Origin: Deltaproteobacteria bacterium
GTDB lineage: Bacteria > Desulfobacterota > Anaeroferrophillalia > Anaeroferrophillales > Tharpellaceae
Assembly (NCBI GenBank): GCA_030633185.1
Contig: DAOVTG010000143.1
Span: 1-6,512, forward strand
Direction of reading: 5' to 3'
Length of the DNA stretch: 6,512 nt
The notes beneath the pieces were generated by a model. The model was not told the origin of the DNA. It did not search any database and worked only from the letters and a program-made list of their open reading frames with translations. Positions 1 through 3,645 of this stretch are shown piece after piece. The stretch's first letter is position 1; each line of letters starts with the position of its first letter. Both the position numbers and the translations under genes were made by a program.

Positions 1-1
1 A

Positions 2-829
2 AATTTTGCCAATGCCCTTATCGCTTTGCTCAGAAATCGATTTACACCATTGTCAGAAGAGGAATCTCAAGATGATCGTACCAATGCCCGAGAGCTTCTC
101 CTGCATTGGTTTGAGGCCGGTAAAGCAACTAAAAAAGAGCTTAAACCATTTGCCATTTTTGAGGTTGTAAACAAGACCAACAGTAAGCTGATGCTCAACT
201 CTTTAAACAGTTTTCTGCGCGACCAGGGTTATAAAGGTCTGGTCTTGTTGCTTGATGAGTTAGAGACGGTTATCGCCCAGTCCGCCTCAATTCGTAACGC
301 CGCCTATGAAAATGTGCGACTCCTGATCGACAACAGCGAGCAGGCTGAATATTTTCATATCTTTTTCGCCATTATCCCCGATATTTTATTGTCGGAGAAA
401 GGCTTTAAATCATACGATGCCCTCTGGAGCCGGGTTCGAGCCATCGGTGAGCAAGATGATAAGCCGACCGGAAAGAAAATACTAAATTATCGCGGCGTTC
501 TGGTTGATCTCCACCAAACCCCTTTGAAACAGGAGGAATTTGTCACTCTGGGACAACGTTTACGCCATATCCACCAGATTGCTTATCGTTGGGATGCCGT
601 AGCTTCGGTTTCCGACAAGATTTTGCTGGAACTCTGTGAAAATCAACAGAAAATGGGACTTTTGAGTGAAGTCCGGCTTTTTGTCAAACAGGTCATCCGG
701 CTTCTGGATTTAGCGGAACAGGGTGAAACCCCGATTGAGAATCTCGATCTGGCTGAACATATCGTTGTCAGCCAGCAAGAGATGGAACAAGAGAAAGTTG
801 AAAAATTAGAGCCGAGTTGGGACAATTAA
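2..829 (+). CDS. DUF2791 / BrxD-like P-loop ATPase, copy 1 (5' partial)
   Basis: This is the C-terminal 275 residues of an AAA-type P-loop ATPase. The frame is open from base 2 with no convincing start, so the TTG at 26 is just an internal Leu codon and the gene begins left of the window. Walker B is seen as LLLDELET (Asp at fragment residue 85). It is followed by an IRNAAYENVRLLID helix, a sensor-1-like strand (HIFFAIIPDILL), a segment HIHQIAYRW, and the tail LFVKQVIRLLDLAEQ. The same order of motifs occurs in the next gene, so the two are paralogues. By alignment with that gene about 180 residues, including Walker A, are missing. The DUF2791 assignment rests on this paralogy and on family memory. 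Members (BrxD) are ATPases of BREX phage defence with no well-defined biochemical role. The stop lies 3 nt before the next start, so the pair is almost certainly co-transcribed and may form a heteromeric ATPase (inference). Confidence 0.8.
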   Translation, partial: NFANALIALLRNRFTPLSEEESQDDRTNARELLLHWFEAGKATKKELKPFAIFEVVNKTNSKLMLNSLNSFLRDQGYKGLVLLLDELETVIAQSASIRNAAYENVRLLIDNSEQAEYFHIFFAIIPDILLSEKGFKSYDALWSRVRAIGEQDDKPTGKKILNYRGVLVDLHQTPLKQEEFVTLGQRLRHIHQIAYRWDAVASVSDKILLELCENQQKMGLLSEVRLFVKQVIRLLDLAEQGETPIENLDLAEHIVVSQQEMEQEKVEKLEPSWDN

Positions 830-832
830 GTC

Positions 833-2080
833 ATGACGATGGCGATGCATGAGTTTAATGAAAACCTGAACTCAGCCACAAACTTTAAATTACGAAAGAC
901 TGTAGAACGGTTGCGGGAAGGACTCTTTGACCCTTTTGGGGTGCGCTTGCTAACGGCCCATGAGACGCAGTTGAACAAGACCTTCGATGCCGGGGTTCAA
1001 TTGCTTGACGAAAACCGGTCGCCTCATCTTTGTCTCTGCGGCTCTTATGGTCAGGGCAAATCTCATAGCCTGGCCTATATTAATCAACGAGCCCTGGATC
1101 AGGGTTTTGTTACCAGTCAGATCGATCTCGATCCCCGGGAAATTCCGTTTCATGATTTTCGTCAGGTTTATCAGGCGCTGCTCAGTCGAATTAGTTTTCC
1201 GGATAAATCCCTATCTTTGGTGAAATGGTGGAAAAACTGGGCTTTAGAGCAAAAAATAGTTGAGAAAAGCCAACCGGACGGGCGGCTGGAGATTCTTCCG
1301 GAATCTATGCCGCACCTCTTTAAAACTATTTTAACGGCTCTGGTGCAGGAAAACATGCTGCTTTCTCAACGGCAAAAAGGTTTGAAACAGCATCTTAATT
1401 TCCTTCCCCGAGAGTTTCCCTGGCTGCTGGCCAACGCTTTAAATGGTAACCCTCTATCGCTGCCTCGTCTGCGCCAGGCTTTGAGATATCGCGAGGTCTC
1501 ATTTTATAAAGAGGCCTCTCTGACCTGCAAAGGCTGGGAACCCTACTTCCAGATGGTCTGCAGTTTGGCCGAAATGTTTCGCAATGTTGGGTTTAAGGGT
1601 TGGGTGCTACTGTTTGACGAAGGTGAATCGATTGTCCAACGCGGGGTTAATATTCGCAGAAAAAGTTATGCCGTACTCAACCGCCTGCTTTTCCCCGACT
1701 CCCCTCATCCCGGACTTTATCCGATCTTTGCTTTCACCGATGACTTTTTCATGCAGGTCCAAAGAGAAGATTATGCCCGAATCGGACTGCGCAACCAACC
1801 GGAAGCCCCCTATTTTGCGACAAATTACGCCGATGCCTGGCAATCTTTAACCCTCTATCGTCTCAACGACCTTTCGGCCTCCGAATGGGTAATGATTACC
1901 GAAAAACTTACCTATCTGCACGCCAAAGCCTATAATTGGCAACCATCCGTATCCGAAACCCGGAAAAAAACAGCAAAAATCTTGACCGACACCCGAGGCC
2001 AGGAAGCCCGTTTTAAAATAAAAGCCTTGATCCGGCAATTGGATCTAGATCAGCAAAAAATAGTTTTAGAGGGGCAATAA
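833..2080 (+). CDS. DUF2791 / BrxD-like P-loop ATPase, copy 2 (complete)
   Basis: This is a 415-residue P-loop ATPase. Residues 20-60 carry the family-like lead-in (LRKTVERLREGLFDPFG). Walker A is GSYGQGKSH at 70-78, the G-x-Y-G-x-G-K-S-H form I associate with DUF2791/BrxD. Next come the strand and loop QIDLDPREIPFHDFRQVYQALL, then Walker B LLFDEGES (Asp262, Glu263), a sensor-like strand YPIFAFTDDFF, the segment YLHAKAYNW and the tail IKALIRQLDLDQQ. The length fits BrxD-type proteins. There is no signal peptide or membrane segment, so it should be cytoplasmic. In-frame ATGs at 833, 839 and 845 are all possible starts; 833 is kept because a weak GGGA at 819-822 is best spaced for it. Compared with copy 1 the acidic motif differs (DEGES against DELET), so the two are diverged partners rather than a recent duplication. 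In BREX types 2 and 6 such a gene sits next to an Lhr-like helicase (BrxHI), and here the helicase follows after an inserted pair of genes. The exact biochemical role is unknown. Confidence 0.87.
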   Translation: MTMAMHEFNENLNSATNFKLRKTVERLREGLFDPFGVRLLTAHETQLNKTFDAGVQLLDENRSPHLCLCGSYGQGKSHSLAYINQRALDQGFVTSQIDLDPREIPFHDFRQVYQALLSRISFPDKSLSLVKWWKNWALEQKIVEKSQPDGRLEILPESMPHLFKTILTALVQENMLLSQRQKGLKQHLNFLPREFPWLLANALNGNPLSLPRLRQALRYREVSFYKEASLTCKGWEPYFQMVCSLAEMFRNVGFKGWVLLFDEGESIVQRGVNIRRKSYAVLNRLLFPDSPHPGLYPIFAFTDDFFMQVQREDYARIGLRNQPEAPYFATNYADAWQSLTLYRLNDLSASEWVMITEKLTYLHAKAYNWQPSVSETRKKTAKILTDTRGQEARFKIKALIRQLDLDQQKIVLEGQ

Positions 2081-2090
2081 GAGGTAAAAA

Positions 2091-2315
2091 ATGGCAAAAG
2101 AGAAAAAGAAGCTTACGCCCGCACAAAAACGGGCTAAAAAAGAGGCAAAAGCAGAAAGGCAAAAGAAATATATGTGGGTTTTCATGAATGGAAAACAAGT
2201 CAGGATAAAAAGACCTCCGACAATCGATGGCATAGAGGTTGACGAATTTATTCAACAAAATGCTGATCCGATGTGGTTGCATCAAAATGGGATGTGGGAA
2301 GATATTATCGATTGA
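2091..2315 (+). CDS. small Lys-rich hypothetical protein, 74 aa
   Basis: This is an orphan small protein with two halves. Residues 1-26 are very basic (10 Lys and 2 Arg, with KKLTPAQKRAKKEAK) and likely form a charged helix that could touch nucleic acid or acidic protein surfaces. Residues 27-74 look like a compact fold: YMWVFMNGKQVRIKRPP, then IDGIEVDEFI, then a Trp-containing acidic end (WLHQNGMWEDIID). I have an impression that similar short hypotheticals occur in Desulfobacterota but know no function for them. The start is well supported: GAGGT at 2081-2085 lies 5 nt before the ATG, and the gene begins 10 nt after the preceding stop, so it is probably translated from the ATPase transcript. 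The reverse-strand frame over it has no comparable support. It has no Cys pairs, transmembrane span or recognisable HTH, so an accessory, regulatory or antitoxin-like role would be a guess. Confidence 0.75.
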   Translation: MAKEKKKLTPAQKRAKKEAKAERQKKYMWVFMNGKQVRIKRPPTIDGIEVDEFIQQNADPMWLHQNGMWEDIID

Positions 2316-2321
2316 TGGCGT

Positions 2322-2334
2322 CGTAATATTTACG
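2322..2334. repeat. short palindrome upstream of the -35, operator candidate
   Basis: CGTAA-TAT-TTACG is a perfect 5-bp inverted repeat with a 3-nt centre, ending 1 nt before the TTGACC -35 element. The position would suit a regulator site. It lacks a G+C-rich stem and a following T run, so it is not a terminator for the gene ending at 2315. It is short enough to be chance in A+T-rich DNA. Confidence 0.25.
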
Positions 2335-2335
2335 C

Positions 2336-2364
2336 TTGACCGAGAATAAACTCTATGTTATCTT
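2336..2364 (+). promoter_or_regulatory. sigma70-type promoter for the DUF4143 ATPase gene
   Basis: The -35 is TTGACC (2336-2341, five of six consensus bases). The spacer is exactly 17 nt, and the -10 is TATCTT (2359-2364, four of six), preceded by the extended -10 dinucleotide TG at 2356-2357. Transcription should begin near 2371, leaving a leader of about 56 nt before the GTG start at 2427. It sits in the only large gap of the window. It gives the ATPase gene, and by read-through the helicase 7 nt further on, expression independent of the upstream pair. No terminator separates it from the preceding genes, so upstream transcripts may also pass through. Confidence 0.6.
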
Positions 2365-2365
2365 G

Positions 2366-2376
2366 CTTAAATTAAG
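2366..2376. repeat. short palindrome over the predicted transcription start, operator candidate
   Basis: CTTAA-A-TTAAG is a perfect 5-bp inverted repeat with a single central base at 2371, which is the predicted +1. A repressor bound here would block initiation. The arms are short and A+T-rich, so chance is a real alternative, and no regulator gene is visible in the window. Confidence 0.25.
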
Positions 2377-2389
2377 AGTGTATTCTAAA

Positions 2390-2399
2390 TATTGCAATA
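2390..2399. repeat. 10-bp perfect palindrome in the leader
   Basis: TATTGCAATA reads the same on both strands and lies in the predicted 5' leader, 17 nt before the ribosome binding site. It is the third palindrome within 78 nt. It differs in sequence from the other two, so they are not copies of one operator. Confidence 0.2.
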
Positions 2400-2415
2400 G
2401 TCAAAGATAGAAAGT

Positions 2416-2419
2416 GGAG
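2416..2419 (+). promoter_or_regulatory. ribosome binding site fixing the GTG start at 2427
   Basis: GGAG lies 7 nt before GTG 2427. The overlapping ATG at 2425 is in another frame that reaches TAG after 13 codons. The frame upstream of 2427 is open only to a TAA at 2373 and holds no ATG, so GTG at 2427 is the best start. Confidence 0.6.
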
Positions 2420-2426
2420 ACTAAAT

Positions 2427-3638
2427 GTGCCCGAAGTTTTGCGATCAATTTTTCACCGCCTTGTAGATACGTTAGATATAGAGAGTAAACGTTATCTATA
2501 TCCAGCATTTAAATTATCCAACCGCCTTATTGGCCTGGCGGGCCCCAGAGGCTCAGGCAAAACGACTCTTTTACTCCAATATATCAAGGAAAATCTGAAT
2601 ATTCATTCTACTTTTTATGTGTCAGCTGACAATATCTATTTTAGCAATACGACTCTTTTTGATTTCATTCGAGAACAGTATGAAACAGAAGATATTAAAC
2701 TTTTTTTCATTGATGAAGCCCATAAATATGAGCGTTGGAACCAAGAACTAAAAAATGTATATGACTCGTTTCCAGATGTAACCGTCGTGTTTTCCGGAAG
2801 CTCAAGTATGGATATCATCAAAGGATCCTACGATCTATCTCGCCGGGCGATTATGTATAAGTTACATGGTATGTCCTTTAGAGAATATTTAAATTTTACC
2901 ACGGGGACGGAATTTCAGGCGTTGGATCTGAACACAATTATCCTTAACCGGAAACAATTATCTGCGGAAATCGGCAAAACACCCCGGCTTAAAGGACATT
3001 TTCAGGAATACCTCAAAACAGCTTACTATCCTTTCATTTTTGAAGCAAAAGAGCTCTATTACGAAAAAATTAACAATATTATTGAAAAGACAATTTTTGA
3101 AGATATCGCGGTCTATTATCGATTGAAAACTGCAAACCTGCATATTTTCAAACAGATATTACATTATTTATGCACAATCCCGCCGGGAGAGATAAATGCT
3201 TATAATTTGGCTAAAAGTCTCTCGATTGACAGTAAGACAGCGATGCATTACCTGAACATTCTTCAAGAGACGGGTCTGGTACGCATGGTTTTCGCTGATA
3301 AAAAAGGGGCTGCTCTTATAAGAAAACCAGCAAAAGTTTTTATTGACAACACCAGCCTTTTATATGGAGTGACGGCAACATTAGGGTACCCTGTAAACCA
3401 AGGCACATTGCGCGAGCTTTTTTTTATCACAATGCTGCAAAATTGTGGTGAGACTGTTCGTTACAGCAAAAATATTGGTGATTATCAGTGTCGTGATACC
3501 ATTTTTGAAATTGGTGGCGCCGACAAGAAGAACAAACAATTGAAAAAAACCACAGACCCGGCTTTTTTAGTTAGAGACGATCAACTCCAGGCAACCTCCA
3601 CCTCAATCCCACTCTGGCTATTTGGTTTCCTGTATTAA
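2427..3638 (+). CDS. AAA_14 / DUF4143 family ATPase, 403 aa
   Basis: This is a single-chain P-loop ATPase of the AAA_14-DUF4143 superfamily. Walker A is GPRGSGKTT (39-47) and Walker B is LFFIDEAHKYERW (Asp96, Glu97). A sensor strand FSGSSS lies at 122-127, and DLSRR at 136-140 is followed by LHGMSFREYL, a signature of the family. The DUF4143 half includes a winged-helix-like stretch (about 255-290, LSIDSKTAMHYLNILQETGL). It ends in a beta-rich domain with Asp357, FEIGG (360-364), clustered Lys and the terminus PLWLFGFLY, which I recognise as typical, so the protein is full length. The last domain resembles a restriction-endonuclease-like fold, but catalytic residues are not convincing. Cellular roles of the family are poorly known. 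Members are common, scattered by transfer and often occur as solitary genes. The gene has its own promoter and lower G+C than its flanks, which points to acquisition. It could be an unrelated passenger or an added effector or regulator of the surrounding system. Confidence 0.9.
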   Translation: MPEVLRSIFHRLVDTLDIESKRYLYPAFKLSNRLIGLAGPRGSGKTTLLLQYIKENLNIHSTFYVSADNIYFSNTTLFDFIREQYETEDIKLFFIDEAHKYERWNQELKNVYDSFPDVTVVFSGSSSMDIIKGSYDLSRRAIMYKLHGMSFREYLNFTTGTEFQALDLNTIILNRKQLSAEIGKTPRLKGHFQEYLKTAYYPFIFEAKELYYEKINNIIEKTIFEDIAVYYRLKTANLHIFKQILHYLCTIPPGEINAYNLAKSLSIDSKTAMHYLNILQETGLVRMVFADKKGAALIRKPAKVFIDNTSLLYGVTATLGYPVNQGTLRELFFITMLQNCGETVRYSKNIGDYQCRDTIFEIGGADKKNKQLKKTTDPAFLVRDDQLQATSTSIPLWLFGFLY

Positions 3639-3645
3639 GGTTTCC

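Larger units (their letters stand above)
2081..3640. other. low-G+C segment inserted between ATPase and helicase genes
   Basis: A hand count gives about 37% G+C over 2461-2940, against about 54% over 3781-4080 in the helicase and about 51% in 1021-1140 of the second ATPase. The small gene before it is also A+T-rich, though its Lys codons partly explain that. The segment contains the small basic gene, the only real intergenic gap and the DUF4143 ATPase. In related BrxD-BrxHI loci the ATPase and helicase genes are, from memory, adjacent, so an acquired cassette is the simplest reading. No terminal repeats, transposase or att-like duplications are visible, and the left edge could equally be near 2316 rather than 2081. 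Confidence 0.5.

Noticed and set aside
26..28. TTG as the start of the first ATPase gene
   Set aside because: The frame is open to the window edge with family-like sequence before it, and the Walker A region expected some 180 residues further upstream is absent. It is a truncated gene, not one starting here.
1966..1982. 17-nt stretch also present at 6456-6472 (aaaaacagcaaaaatct)
   Set aside because: Both copies lie inside unrelated coding frames that happen to encode K-T-A-K-I. A single A-rich match with no flanking similarity is most likely chance.
2013..2285. 90-residue open frame on the - strand over the small basic gene
   Set aside because: The + strand gene has a clear ribosome site and operon spacing. 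The reverse product is a Phe/Leu/Cys-rich artefact of Lys-rich codons.
2318..2335. Terminator after the small gene
   Set aside because: The GCGT/ACGC and CGTAA/TTACG pairings are short and A+T-rich, with no following T run.
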